A stretch of DNA of 64,000 nt from Siphonodentalium dalli (taxonomy: Eukaryota > Mollusca > Scaphopoda > Gadilida > Siphonodentaliidae). A model generated the notes under the pieces. That model was not told the DNA's origin, searched no databases, and was given only the letters and a program-made list of their open reading frames with translations. The position numbers were made by a program, and so were the translations under genes. How positions within the stretch are numbered: the first letter of the stretch is position 1; each line of letters opens with the position of its first letter. The stretch is taken from the NCBI GenBank assembly GCA_032622095.1, contig CP136063.1, forward strand, positions 33,918,987 through 33,982,986, written 5' to 3'. Shown here piece by piece: positions 1 through 14,452 of the stretch.

Positions 1-3000
1 TGTACATATCGATCAAATCAGGTGCATCAGATCAAAATCATGTACAAACTATATAAAACAACACCGATTGTAATCATTGTACATATCGGTCAAATCAGGT
101 TCATCAGATCAAAATCATGTACAAACTATATAAAACAACACCGATTGTAATCATTGTACATATCGATCAAATCAGGTTCATCAGATCAACATCATGTGAA
201 AACTGTTATAAAATAACACCGATTGTAATCATTGTACATATCGGTCAAATCAGGTTCATTAGATCAAAATCATGTACAAACTATATAAAACAACACCGAT
301 TGTAATCATTGTACATATCGATCAAATCAGGTGCATCAGATCAAAATCATGTACAAACTATATAAAACAACACCGATTGTAATCATTGTACATATCGGTC
401 AAATCAGGTTCATCAGATCAAAATCATGTACAAACTATATAAAACAACACCGATTGTAATCATTGTACATATCGATCAAATCAGGTTAATCAGATCAACA
501 TCATGTGAAAACTGTTATAAAATAACACGGATTGTAATCATTGTACATATCGGTCAAATCAAGTTCATCAGATCAAAATCATATACAAACTATATAAAAT
601 AACATCGATTGTAATCATTGTACATATCGGTCAAATCAGGTTCATCAGATCAAAATCATGTACAAACTATATAAAACAACACCGATTGTAATCATTGTAC
701 ATATCGATCAAATCAGGTTCATCAGATCAAAATCATATACAAACTATATAAAACAACACCGATTGTAATCATTGTACATATCGATCAAATCAGGTTCATC
801 AGATCAAAATCATATACAAACTATATAAAATAACACCGATTGTAATCATTGTATATATCGATCAAATCAGGTTCATCAGATCAAAATCATATACAAACTA
901 TATAAAATAACACCGATTGTAATCATTGTACATATCGGTCAAATCAGGTTCATCAGATCAAAATCATGTACAAACTATATAAAACAACACCGATTGTAAT
1001 CATTGTACATATCGATCAAATCAGGTTCATCAGATCAAAATCATGTACAAACTATTATAAAACAACACCGATTGTAATCATTGTACATATCGATCAAATC
1101 AAGTTCATCAGATCAAAATCATGTGAAAACTGTTATAAAATAACACCGATTGTAATCATTGTACATATCTGTCAAATCAGGTGCATCATATAAAAATCAT
1201 ATACAAACTATATAAAACAACACCGATTGTAATCATTGTACATATCGATCAAATCAGGTTCATCAGATCAAAATCATGTACAAACTATTATAAAACAACA
1301 CCGATTGTAATCATTGTACATATCGATCAAATCAAGTTCATCAGATCAAAATCATGTGAAAACTGTTATAAAATAACACCGATTGTAATCATTGTACATA
1401 TCGGTCAAATCAGGTTCATCAGATCAAAATCATGTACAAACTATATAAAACAACACCGATTGTAATCATTGTACATATCGATCAAATCAGGTTCATCAGA
1501 TCAAAATCATGTACAAACTATTATAAAACAACACCGATTGTAATCATTGTACATATCGATCAAATCAAGTTCATCAGATCAAAATCATGTGAAAACTGTT
1601 ATAAAATAACACCGATTGTAATCATTGTACATATCGGTCAAATCAGGTTCATCAGATCAAAATCATGTACAAACTATATAAAACAACACCGATTGTAATC
1701 ATTGTACATATCGATCAAATCAGGTTCATCAGATCAAAATCATGTACAAACTATATAAAACAACACCGATTGTAATCATTGTACATATCGGTCAAATCAG
1801 GTTCATTAGATCAAAATCATATACAAACTGTTATAAAACAACACCGATTGTAATCATTGTACATATCGGTCAAATCAGGTTCATCAGATCAAAATCATGT
1901 ACAAACTAGTATAAAACAACACCTATTGTAATCATTGTACATATCGGTCAAATCAGGTTCATCAGATCAAAATCATGTAGAAACTATATAAAACAACACC
2001 GATTGTAATCATTGTACATATCGGTCAAATTAGGTTCATCAGATCGAAATCATGTGAAAACTGTTATAAAACAACACCGATTGTAATCATTGTACATATC
2101 GGTCAAATCAGGTTCATCAGATCAAAATCATGTGAAAACTGTTATAAAACAACACCGATTGTAATCATTGTACATATCGGTCAAATCAGGTTCATCAGAT
2201 CAAAATCATGTACAAACTATATAAAACAACACCGATTGTAATCATTGTACATATCGGTCAAATTAGGTTCATCAGATCGAAATCATGTGAAAACTGTTAT
2301 AAAACAACACCGATTGTAATCATTGTACATATCGGTCAAATCAGGTTCATCAGATCAAAATCATGTGAAAACTGTTATAAAACAACACCGATTGTAATCA
2401 TTGTACATATCGGTCAAATCAGGTTCATCAGATCAAAATCATGTACAAACTATATAAAACAACACCGATTGTAATCATTGTACATATCGATCAAATCAGG
2501 TTCATCAGATCAAAATCATGTGAAAACTATATAAAACAACACCGATTGTAATCATTGTACATATCGATCAAATCAGGTTCATCAGATCAAAATCATGTAC
2601 AAACTATATAAAACAACACCGATTGTAATCATTGTACATATCGGTCAAATCAGGTTCATCAGATCAAAATCATGTACAAACTATATAAAACAACACCGAT
2701 TGTAATCATTGTACATATCGATCAAATCAGGTTCATCAGATCAAAATCATGTGAAAACTATATAACATAACACCGATTGTAATCATTGTACATATCGATC
2801 AAATCAGGTTCATCAGATCAAATCATATACAAACTATATAAAATAACACCGATTGTAATCATTGTACATATCGATCAAATCAGGTTCATCAGATCAAATC
2901 ATATACAAACTATATAAAATAACACCGATTGTAATCATTGTACATATCGATCAAATCAGGTGCATCAGATCAAAATCATGTACAAACTATATAAAATAAC

Positions 3001-6000
3001 ACCGATTGTAATCATTGTACATATCGGTCAAATCAGGTTCATCAGATCAAATCATGTGAAAACTGTTATAAAATAACACCGATTGTAATCATTGTACATA
3101 TCGATCAAATCAGGTGCATCATATCAAAATCATGTACAAACTATATAAAACAACACCGATTGTAATCATTGTACATATCGATCAAATCAGGTTCATCAGA
3201 TCAAAATCATGTACAAACTATATAAAACAACACCGATTGTAATCATTGTACATATCGGTCAAATCAGGTTCATCATATCAAAATCATGTACAAACTATAT
3301 AAAATATCACCGATTGTAATCATTGTACATATCGGTCAAATCAGGTTCATTAGATCAAAATCATGTACAAACTATATAAAACAACACCGATTGTAATCAT
3401 TGTACATATCGATCAAATCAGGTTCATCAGATCAAAATCATATACAAACTATATAAAACAACACCGATTGTAATCATTGTACATATCGGTCAAATCAGGT
3501 GCATCAGATCAAAATCATGTACAAACTATATAAAACAACACCGATTGTAATCATTGTACATATCGGTAAAATCAGGTGCATCATATCAAAATCATGTACA
3601 AACTATTATAAAACAACACCGATTGTAATCATTGTACATATCGATCAAATCAGGTTCATCAGATCAAAATCATATACAAACTATATAAAACAACACCGAT
3701 TGTAATCATTGTACATATCGATCAAATCAGGTTCATCAGATCAAAATCATGTACAAACTATATAAAATAACACCGATTGTAATCATTGTACATATCGGTC
3801 AAATCAGGTTCATCAGATCAAAATCATGTACAAACTATATAAAATAACACCGATTGTAATCATTGTACATATCGGTCAAATCAGGTTCATCAGATCAAAA
3901 TCATGTACAAACTATATAAAATAACACCGATTGTAATCATTGTACATATCGATCAAATCAGGTTCATCAGATCAAAATCATGTACAAACTATATAAAATA
4001 ACACCGATTGTAATCATTGTACATATCTGTCAAATCAGGTTAATCGGATCAAAATCATGAACAACCTGTTATAAAACAACACCGATTGTAATCGTTGTAA
4101 ATATCGATCAAATCAGGTTCATCAGATCAAAATCATGTACAAACTATATAAAACAACACCGATTGTAATCATTGTACATATCGATCAAATCAGGTTCATC
4201 AGATCAAAATCATGTATAAACTGTTATAAAATAACACCGATTGTAATCATTGTACATATCGGTCAAATCAGGTGCATCATATCAAAATCATGTACAAACT
4301 ATATAAAACAACACCGATTGTAATCATTGTACATATCGGTCAAATCAGGTTCATCAGATCAAAATCATGTACAAACTATATAAAATAACACCGATTGTAA
4401 TCATTGTACATATCGATCAAATCAGGTTCATCAGATCAAAATCATGTACAAACTATATAAAACAACACCGATTGTAATCATTGTACATATCGGTCAAATC
4501 AGGTGCATCATATCAAAATCATGTACAAACTATATAAAACAACACCGATTGTAATCTTTGTACATATCGATCAAATCAGGTTCATCAGATCAAAATCATG
4601 TAAAAACTATATAAAACAACACCGATTGTAATCATTGTACATATCGGTCAAATCAGGTTCATCAGATCAAAATCATGTACAAACTATATAAAACAACACC
4701 GATTGTAATCATTGTACATATCGGTCAAATCAGGTGCATCATATCAAAATCATGTACAAACTATATAAAACAACACCGATTGTAATCTTTGTACATATCG
4801 ATCAAATCAGGTTCATCAGATCAAAATCATGTACAAACTATATAAAACAACACCGATTGTAATCATTGTACATATCGATCAAATCAGGTTCATCAGATCA
4901 AAATCATGTACAAACTATATAAAACAACACCGATTGTAATCATTGTACATATCGGTCAAATCAGGTGCATCATATCAAAATCATGTACAAACTATATAAA
5001 ACAACACCGATTGTAATCTTTGTACATATCGATCAAATCAGGTTCATCAGATCAAAATCATGTACAAACTATATAAAACAACACCGATTGTAATCATTGT
5101 ACATATCGATCAAATCAGGTTCATCAGATCAAAATCATGTACAAGCTATATAAAACAACACCGATTGTAATCATTGTACATATCGGTCAAATCAGGTTCA
5201 TCAGATCAAAATCATATACAAACTATATAAAACAACACCGATTGTAATCATTGTACATATCGGTCAAATCAGGTGCATCATATCAAAATCATGTACAAAC
5301 TATATAAAACAACACCGATTGTAATCATTGTACATATCGGTCAAATCAGGTTCATCAGATCAAAATCATATACAAACTATATAAAACAACACCGATTGTA
5401 ATCATTGTACATATCGGTCAAATCAGGTTCATCAGATCAAAATCATATACAAACTATATAAAATAACACCGATTGTAATCATTGTACATATCGGTCAAAT
5501 CAGGTTCATCAGATCAAAATCATGTGAAAACTGTTATAAAATAACACCGATTGTAATCATTGTACATATCTGTCAAATCAGGTGCATCATATCAAAATCA
5601 TGTACAAACTATATAAAACAACACCGATTGTAATCATTGTATATATCGGTCAAATCAGGTGCATCATATCAAAATCATGTGAAAACTGTTATAAAACAAC
5701 ATCGATTGTAATCATTGTACATATCGGTCAAATCAGGTTCATCAGATCAAAATCATGTGAAAACTGTTATAAAACAACATCGATTGTAATCATTGTACAT
5801 ATCGGTCAAATCAGGTGCATCAGATCAAAATCATGTACAAACTATATAAAATAACATCGATTTGAATAATTGTACATATCGGTCAAATCAGGTTCATCAG
5901 ATCAAAATCATGTGAAAACTGTTATAAAATAACACCGATTGTAATCATTGTACATATCGATCAAATCAGGTTCATCAGATCAAAATCATATACAAACTAT

Positions 6001-9000
6001 TATAAAACAACACCGATTGTAATCATTGTACATATCGGTCAAATCAGGTTCATCAGATCAAAATCATGTGAAAACTGTTATAAAATAACACCGATTGTAA
6101 TCATTGTACATATCGATCAAATCAAGTTCATCAGATCAAAATCATATACAAACTATTATAAAACAACACCGATTGTAATCATTGTACATATCGGTCAAAT
6201 CAGGTTCATCAGATCAAAATCATGTGAAAACTGTTATAAAATAACACCGATTGTAATCATTGTACATATCGATCAAATCAAGTTCATCAGATCAAAATCA
6301 TGTACAAACTATATAAAACAACACCGATTGTAATCATTGTACATATCGGTCAAATCAGGTTCATCAGATCGAAATCATGTGAAAACTGTTATAAAATAAC
6401 ACCGATTGTAATCATTGTACATATCGGTCAAATCAGGTGCATCATATCAAAATCATGTACAAACTATATAAAACAACACCGTTTGTAATCATTGTACATA
6501 TCGGTCAAATCAGGTTCATCAGATCAAAATCATGTACAAACTGTTATAAAATAACACCGATTGTAATCATTGTACATATCGGTCAAATCAGGTTCATCAG
6601 ATCAAATCATGTACAAACTATTATAAAACAACACCGATTGTAATCATTGTACATATCGATCAAATCAGGTTCATCATATCAAAATCATGTACAAACTATA
6701 TAAAACAACACCGATTGTAATCATTGTACATATCGATCAAATCAGGTTCATAAAATCAAAATCATGTGAAAACTGTTATAAAATAACATCGATTGTAATC
6801 ATTGTACATATCGATCAAATCAATTTCATAAAATCAAAATCATGTGAAAACTGTTATAAAATAACATCGATTGTAATCATTGTACATATCGGTCAAATCA
6901 GGTGCATCAGATCAAAATCATGTACAAACTAGTATAAAATAACACCGATTGTAATCATTGTACATATCGGTCAAATCAAGTTCATCAGATCAAAATCATG
7001 TACAAACTATATAAAACAACACTGATTGTAATCATTGTACATATCGATCAAATCAGGTTCATCAGATCAAAATCATGTACAAACTATTATAAAACAACAC
7101 CGATTGTAATCATTGTACATATCAGTCAAATCAGGTTCATCAGATCAAAATCATGTACAAACTGTTATAAAACAACACCGATTGTAATCATTGTACATAT
7201 CGGTCAAATCAGGTTCATCAGATCAAAATCATGTACAAACTATATAAAATAACACCGATTGTAATCATTGTACATATCGGTCAAATCAGGTGCATCATAT
7301 CAAAATCATGTACAAACTATATAAAACAACACCGATTGTAATCATTGTACATATCGGTCAAATCAGGTTCATCAGATCAAAATCATGTACAAACTGTTAT
7401 AAAATAACACCGATTGTAATCATTGTACATATCTGTCAAATCAGGTTCATCAGATCAAATCATGTACAAACTATTATAAAACAACACCGATTGTAATCAT
7501 TGTACATATCGGTCAAATCAGGTTCATCAGATCAAAATCATGTACAAACTATATAAAATAACACCGATTGTAATCATTGTACATATCGGTCAAATCAGGT
7601 TCATCAGATCAAAATCATGTGAAAACTATATAAAACAACACCGATTGTAATCATTGTACATATCGGTCAAATCATGTGCATCATATCAAAATCATGTACA
7701 AACTATATAAAATAACACCGATTGTAATCATTGTACATATCGGTCAAATCAAGTTCGTCAGACCAAAATCATGTACAAACTATATAAAACAACACTGATT
7801 GTAATCATTGTACATATCGATCAAATCAGGTTCATCAGATCAAAATCATGTGAAAACTGTTATAAAATAACACCGATTGTAATCATTGTACATATCGGTC
7901 AAATCAAGTTCATCAGATCAAAATCATGTACAAACTATATAAAACAACACTGATTGTAATCATTGTACATATCGATCAAATCAGGTTCATCAGATCAAAA
8001 TCATGTACAAACTATTATAAAACAACACCGATTGTAATCATTGTACATATCAGTCAAATCAGGTTCATCAGATCAAAATCATGTACAAACTGTTATAAAA
8101 CAACACCGATTGTAATCATTGTACATATCGGTCAAATCAGGTTCATCAGATCAAAATCATGTACAAACTATATAAAATAACACCGATTGTAATCATTGTA
8201 CATATCGATCAAATCAGGTTCATCAGATCAAAATCATGTACAAACTGTTATAAAATAACACTGATTGTAATCATTGTACATATCGATCAAATCAGGTGCA
8301 TCAGATCAAAATCATGTACAAACTGTTATAAAACAACACCGATTGTAATCATTGTACATATCGATCAAATCAGGTTCATCAGATCAAAATCATGTACAAA
8401 CTGTTATAAAACAACACCGATTGTAATCATTGTACATATCGATCAAATCAATTTCATAAAATCAAAATCATGTGAAAACTGTTATAAAATAACATCGATT
8501 GTAATCATTGTACATATCGGTCAAATCAGGTTCATCAGATCAAAATCATGTACAAACTGTTATAAAATAACACTGATTGTAATCATTGTACATATCGATC
8601 AAATCAGGTTCATCAGATCAAAATCATGTACAAACTGTTATAAAATAACACTGATTGTAATCATTGTACATATCGATCAAATCAGGTTCATCAGATCAAA
8701 ATCATGTACAAACTATATAAAACAACACCGATTGTAATCATTGTACATATCGGTCAAATCAGGTTCATCAGATCAAAATCATGTACAAACTATATAAAAC
8801 AACACTGATTGTAATCATTGTACATATCGGTCAAATCAGGTTCATCAGATCAAAATCATGTACAAACTATATAAAACAACACCGATTGTAATCATTGTAC
8901 ATATCGGTCAAATCAGGTTCATCAGATCAAAATCATGTACAAACTAGTATAAAACAACACCGATTGTAATCATTGTACATATCGGTCAAATCAGGTTCAT

Positions 9001-10640
9001 CATATCAAAATCATGTACAAACTATATAAAATAACACCGATTGTAATCATTGTACATATCGGTCAAATCAGGTTCATCAGATCAAAATCATGTACAAACT
9101 ATATAAAACAACACCGATTGTAATCATTGTACATATCGGTCAAATCATGTGCATCATATCAAAATCATGTACGAACTATATAAAACAACACAGATTGTAA
9201 TCATTGTACATATCGGTCAAATCAAGTTCTTTAGATCAAAATCATGTACAAACTAGTATAAAACAACACCGATTGTAATCATTGTACATATCGGTCAAAT
9301 CAAGTTCATTAGATCAAAATCATGTACAAACTAGTATAAAACAACACCGATTGTAATCATTGTACATATCGGCCAAATCAGGTTCATCATATCAAAATCA
9401 TGTATAAACTATATAAAATAACACCGATTGTACTCATTGTACATATCGGTCAAATCAGGTTCATCAGATCAAAATCTTGTGAAAACTGTTATAAAATAAC
9501 ACCGATTGTAATCATTGTACATATCGATCAAATCAGGTGCATCATATCAAAATCATATACAAACTAGTATAAAACAACACCGATTGTAATCATTGTACAT
9601 ATCGGTCAAATCAGGTTCATCAGATCAAAATCATGTGAAAACTGTTATAAAACAACACCGATTGTAATCATTGTACATATCGGTCAAATCAGGTTCATCA
9701 TATCAAAATCATGTACAAACTATATAAAACAACACTGATTGTAATCATTGTACATATCGGTCAAATCAGGTTCATCATATCAAAATCATGTACAAACTAT
9801 ATAAAACAACACCGATTGTAATCATTGTACATATAGGTCAAATCAGGTTCATCAGATCAAAATCATGTACAAACTATATAAAACAACACCGATTGTAATC
9901 ATTGTACATATCGATCAAATCAGGTTCATCAGATCAAAATCAGGTACAAACTATATGAAACAACACCGATTGTAATCATTGTACATATCGGTCAAATCAG
10001 GTTCATCAGATCAAAATCATGTACAAACTATTATAAAACAACACCGATTGTAATCATTGTACATATCGGTCAAATCAGGTGCATCATATCAAAATCATGT
10101 GAAAACTATATAAAACAACACCGATTGTAATCATTGTACATATCGGTCAAATCAGCTTCATCAGATCAAAATCATGTACAAACTATTATAAAACAACACC
10201 GATTGTAATCATTGTACATATCGGTCAAATCAGGTTCATTAGATCAAAATCATGTACAAACTATTATAAAACAACACCGATTGTAATCATTGTACATATC
10301 GGTCAAATCAGTTTCATCAGATCAAAATCATGTACAAACTATTATAAAACAACACCGATTGTAATCATTGTACATATCGGTCAAATCAGGTTCATCAGAT
10401 CAAAATCATGTACAAACTATTATAAAACAACACCGATTGTAATCATTGTACATATCGGTAAAATCAGGTTCATCAGATCAAAATCATGTACAAACTATAT
10501 AAAACAACACTGATTGTAATCATTGTACATATCGATCAAATCAAGTTCATCAGATCAAAATCATGTACAAACTATATAAAACAACACCGATTGTAATCAT
10601 TGTACATATCGGTAAAATCAGGTTCATCAGATCAATATCA
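1..10640. repeat. 77/78-bp satellite array, about 138 copies
   Basis: This is a head-to-tail tandem array with a 77-bp period, measured from successive TGTACATATC starts at positions 1, 78 and 155. A 78-bp variant has CTGTTAT, CTATTAT or CTAGTAT where the 77-bp form has CTATAT. The core ACCGATTGTAATCATTG is almost invariant, while variation clusters at CGATC/CGGTC, CATCAGATC/CATCATATC, CATGTAC/CATGTGA/CATATAC and AAAACA/AAAATA. The array runs off the left edge. Runs of 78-bp units stay open as 26-residue repeats, but 77-bp units break the frame at random, so I see no gene here. Local multimers are visible: the rare TAATCTTTG variant recurs every ~231 bp (three monomers) between 4,550 and 5,020, and 6,998-7,252 is repeated 928 bp downstream. 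Confidence 0.98.
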
Positions 10641-11084
10641 TGTACAACTTGTTATAAAATAATATCGATTGGACACATCCGATCAAAGCCATATACAAAC
10701 TGAAACAACATCGATGGGACACATCAGGTCAAAATCGCGTACAGCCTGTTATAAAATAACATCGATTGTAATGATTGTACATATAAGTCAAATCAGTTTT
10801 CACGTGTTCGGTTCATCAAATCAAAATCATGTACACACTGTTATAAAATAACATCGATTGGACACATCCGATCAAAGCCATGTACAAACAGTTAAAAACA
10901 ACACCGATGGGACACATCAGATCAACACCATGTACAAACTGGTATGAAACAACATCGATGGGACACATCAGATCAACACCATGTACAAACTGGTATGAAA
11001 CAACACTGATGGGACACATCAGATCAACACCATGTACAAACTGGTATGAAACAACATCAAATGGACCATAATCAGACCAACACA
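10641..11084. repeat. Degenerate right edge of the satellite with a 51-bp derivative
   Basis: The 77-bp monomer decays here and is replaced by a 51-bp repeat containing GGGACACATCAGATCAACAC and CATGTACAAACTGGTATGAA. GACACATC starts at 10,911, 10,962 and 11,013, giving exactly 51 bp. The unit keeps the ATCAGATCAA...CATGTACAAACT...AACA half of the satellite monomer and lacks the TTGTAATCATTGTACATATC portion, so it looks like an internal deletion derivative that then amplified. It stays open in frame because 51 is divisible by three; I do not regard it as coding. Confidence 0.85.
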
Positions 11085-11503
11085 ATGTGACCCGCCATAT
11101 CAAATCCAGTCGTAAGTCGGGATTTTTTATTACCCTGTGCCAATGCATTCTCGTATATATGCGAGTCGACCATAGGTCGCCTCGCATATATAAGAGAATG
11201 CATTGGTCTAACAATTTTTTATCATTTTTTTTAAATAAATGTTTCTTACAATTTTTAGGTCATAAAATAAAAAAACATCCATTACCCTGCAGGGAGCCCC
11301 GCACATATATAGAAGCATATAGCAGAGTGTCGTCTGCTCATGTTTGTCTGGGGCTCTGTATGGGTGAAATTATAAAATTGTTAAAGAATACAAGAAACAA
11401 TTATTAAAATTGTAAACAATTGTTAGGCCAATATATAAGAGAATGCATTGGCACAGGGTCAAAAATCCCGACTTACGACTGGATTTGATATGGCGGGTCA
11501 CAT
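11085..11503. mobile_element. Foldback/MITE-like element with ~43-bp terminal inverted repeats
   Basis: The left end begins ATGTGACCCGCCATATCAAA (11,085) and the right end closes with its reverse complement at 11,503; the match continues through the GTCGTAAGTCGGGATTTTT stretch. Just inside the left end is a hairpin (11,139-11,207) with arms CCAATGCATTCT and AGAATGCATTGG. The core (about 11,210-11,440) is shared with the element at 27,766-28,457, including the CCCTGCAGGGAG and GTCGTCTGCTCATG blocks. No coding capacity is evident and I could not define a clean target duplication. The type is inferred from structure only. Confidence 0.8.
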
Positions 11504-11525
11504 ATGTGGTAACTGCTCTAATATT

Positions 11526-11922
11526 AGAGACCTTTCGCAAAATCAATATTACGATTACGGATAGGATATATTGTCCTAGAGTAAGGTGGCCACTATCACA
11601 ATTTACCCACGATAGCTAACTGGTGAGACGACATATGCCCCACTATATTCAGTTAAACATATAGTTGATGGAAAAAGTAATGTATGTCTCTTTCAGAGCC
11701 CATCTTCTTATCCGTGTGTTATACACCACGTGGATAATGCTACAGTTTCCCCAAGCAGGACCGATGGAACATCATTGTTGACACATCTGCACATCATTAA
11801 TCTGAGTGGGGTATATGCCTTCCCATATAAGATCTACCGTGCGTAAATATCGAAATTTGGCCGTATACTGGTAGATATTTTCCATATCCGTAATCGTATT
11901 CGTGATTTTGCGAAAGGTCTCT
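11526..11922. mobile_element. Short element with 37-38-bp terminal inverted repeats
   Basis: AGAGACCTTTCGCAAAATCA at 11,526 is matched by its reverse complement ending at 11,922; the two arms also share ACGATTACGGATA. The ~397-bp unit has no open frame of note and matches the structure of a non-autonomous DNA transposon or foldback. Flanks are AT-rich and I could not assign a target-site duplication. Confidence 0.65.
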
Positions 11923-12257
11923 ATTTTGATTTTCCAACCAATATTTAGTGTGAACTTCGTTTTTGTCTGTTACGTTGGAAAATAACAAACCATTTATACA
12001 AGTTATCGCCGCAAGCAACATTTAGCGGGACCGAACCGTGTTTTATATTGCACGCAATAACAAAGGGCGTCCCCGTTAATAGCAAATAAACACTGTGCAT
12101 GGGGGAAATTTCCCACGAAAATAATAATGGTGCATGCATGTTTATTTGGAGCCCAAGAGTATGTTATGTCGTCAAAACACTATATAACATCAGGCTCCTC
12201 GGGTTGGGTCATTCAATGTTAAGAACGTCAGGGTTTAAAATCAAATCCATTTGCGCG
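11923..12257. other. Gene-free spacer
   Basis: AT-rich sequence with only short chance open frames on both strands. I see no splice-bounded exon, RNA gene or repeat unit in it. Confidence 0.6.
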
Positions 12258-12920
12258 GGCTACAGGTCGTACTATTCGTCTGATCATCATGAAATTTGTG
12301 ATGGATGTTAATATTGACATGTAGATGGGAACGAGTCATTTTGGGTTCGTTCGGCCAAATAAAATGGGCTTAAGTGGGTACTGCGTATACACACTCGACG
12401 CTGGGAGAGCATTGAATCTGCAATACTGTTAAACGAAAAAAATTGTTTCCAAAAATATCCATGACCACGACACACACTTTGAACTTTGAACTCTTCTTTC
12501 CAAGCCACATATGCAGCGATTGGACAATCGCGTTCATCTTAACCGATCAGAATTAAGGTTACTCGCGACGGTTGTTAGACAAATAATTATATTCGAACAA
12601 TCGTGAGTTTTTGAAAATCAGGCACCACCTCGGCGTTATTATTCGCCCATCATAGGAATTACCACGTATGAGATAAACAAAACAACAAAAATGGCCGCCA
12701 GCAGCCATCTTGGATTTTACTCTTTGCATTACTAAATCCTTTGGCATCGGCTACAGGTTGTAGCTTTGGTTGGATATTCATGAAATATGTCATGGATGTT
12801 AATAATGACATGTAGATGCAACGAGTCATTTTGTGGTCGTTCGGTTAAAAAATATGGTCGCCAGCAGCCATCTTGGATTTTACTCTTTGCATGACTACAT
12901 GTAAATCCTTTGGCACGAGT
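12258..12920. repeat. Degenerate ~160-bp tandem/dispersed repeat
   Basis: A block beginning GGCTACAGG and containing GGATGTTAAT..GACATGTAGATG and GAGTCATTTT occurs at 12,258 and again at 12,749. A second block, GCCAGCAGCCATCTTGGATT followed by TACTCTTTGCAT and AAATCCTTTGGCA, occurs at 12,697 and 12,860. Together they form a ~160-bp unit present about one and a half times in tandem from 12,687, plus a detached partial copy upstream. A further weak match (GGCGGCCATACTGGATTT) lies near 13,056. Confidence 0.7.
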
Positions 12921-14340
12921 TAGACATTTCAATAAGCACCTTTCCTATTCCTCCATTTACTGTCAACCATTAAGTTATTCCCCTGCATAAGTTGAGCTGC
13001 AGTGTCATTTATACTTTCATTTCTGAATTTTTTTTTTTTTAAACATGGCTACCGGCGGCCATACTGGATTTCAAATTTGAATCAATCAGCACACCATGAA
13101 GCTCACAATTATTAGTGAAATGTTTTGAAAATTTGAGGGTACATGTATGTTTGGGATCACCTCTAGATAGGGCATTTATCAGTACAGGTAGTCAAGGGCT
13201 CCGTCTGTCCGAGCATATCACCTTGTAACTCGGGTGTTGATCATCAGAGTTTGTTATCTTTTGTCATGGTGAAAGGACAGGTTGGTACCTAAATTAGTTA
13301 GGCTAATTATTCAAGCTATGTAACTTTGATCCCAAATTTTGTTGTACGAGAAATGTCGATTTCATGATTATTAGGTGTTGGTCATTGATTTTTATCTATA
13401 ATTGTAGATGTATAGTGCAGACATTTAGCACCTGTGGACCTGGTTGAATTTTTCTGAGGTTCGATGGATCACATCCATCATGAAGCTACTTATGTCATTT
13501 ACTGGCATTTGTTTATAGTGTGTAGGGGTAGATTGCTTGAGACCCAACCACAGTTCAATTCACACCAGGTTCTCAGCTTCAAATTACGTTGGCCATGTAA
13601 TTTTACGATTAAACCGTAAATTCACATTACGATGATGTTGTAATTTTACGATAGATTTTCTGTCATAATATTACGATCATTTGGAAATATATGATCAAAT
13701 ACGACATTTACTGATGATCCAATTGCTGCCAACAGTTTCTGTCGTAATATGACGATAATTTTTGTTTAGTGTATGATCATTTACATATACCGGTATGATT
13801 TTTGTAATTACGGTCAATTAATCATCAAATCCTACAAACGATTAACAAGCGGGCGCAAATTACGTTTACGTATCATCATATTATACATCAATTATTTTGT
13901 ATTTTTAATACAGATGTTACGGAAATAAACATTAACGTATATACATGAGGCTGTCACCCCCTCTATTGGTACACCATATTCCAATGTTTTTAGCCTCGTA
14001 TTCCGTATTCAACCCCCCAAATAAACGCGTATTCCGTATTCCAGGATTTGCGTGTACGTCAATTAATGTGTCAACCAATTATGTATTTAACTACAAATTT
14101 AATGTATTTTCAACTTATTTCATCATATTTATATTTATTTAAATGTCTCCTTTCTGGCCTGTTGAAAACAATTTCTACGAGCATTTTTTTCTTTTCAAAA
14201 GGAATGTCAACAGAGAAAAGCTTAAAACTGAATTTATGATGTCATCGGAAACACTAGGTCTCACGAGAAGCGAAAAACGTGATGACATGATATTAGAACA
14301 GGCACGACATTAGGACGGTCGACGATATATAGAATTATAT
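12921..14340. other. Gene-free AT-rich stretch with TTACGAT-rich cluster
   Basis: No convincing exon is visible. Between about 13,590 and 13,770 there are repeated short motifs such as TTTTACGAT and TATTACGATCATT in both orientations, which may be the eroded end of a DNA element. The rest is unremarkable AT-rich DNA. Confidence 0.5.
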
Positions 14341-14452
14341 ATAATGTTTGGGCATGTTTCCTGGTGACCCAATAAGTGTGTCAATAATAATGTATATATA
14401 CATTATTATTGACACACTTATTGGGTCACCAGGAAACATGCCCCAACACTAT
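14341..14452. repeat. Near-perfect 112-bp palindrome with 94-bp perfect core
   Basis: From 14,350 to 14,443 the sequence is an exact reverse-complement palindrome with 47-bp arms and no spacer; the centre is TGTATA|TATACA at 14,396/14,397. The arms contain CATGTTTCCTGGTGACCCAA. Outside the core the symmetry continues to 14,341/14,452 with two mismatches. A head-to-head junction of two element ends is one explanation. No coding potential. Confidence 0.95.

Noticed and set aside
8159-8737. 192-codon open frame of a 26-residue repeat in the 77/78-bp satellite
   Set aside because: It exists only because consecutive 78-bp monomers are divisible by three; neighbouring 77-bp monomers break the frame at random and the start is internal to the repeat.
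1-10640. CRISPR-like regular spacing
   Set aside because: Repeats are contiguous with no unique spacers and the context is a eukaryotic satellite.
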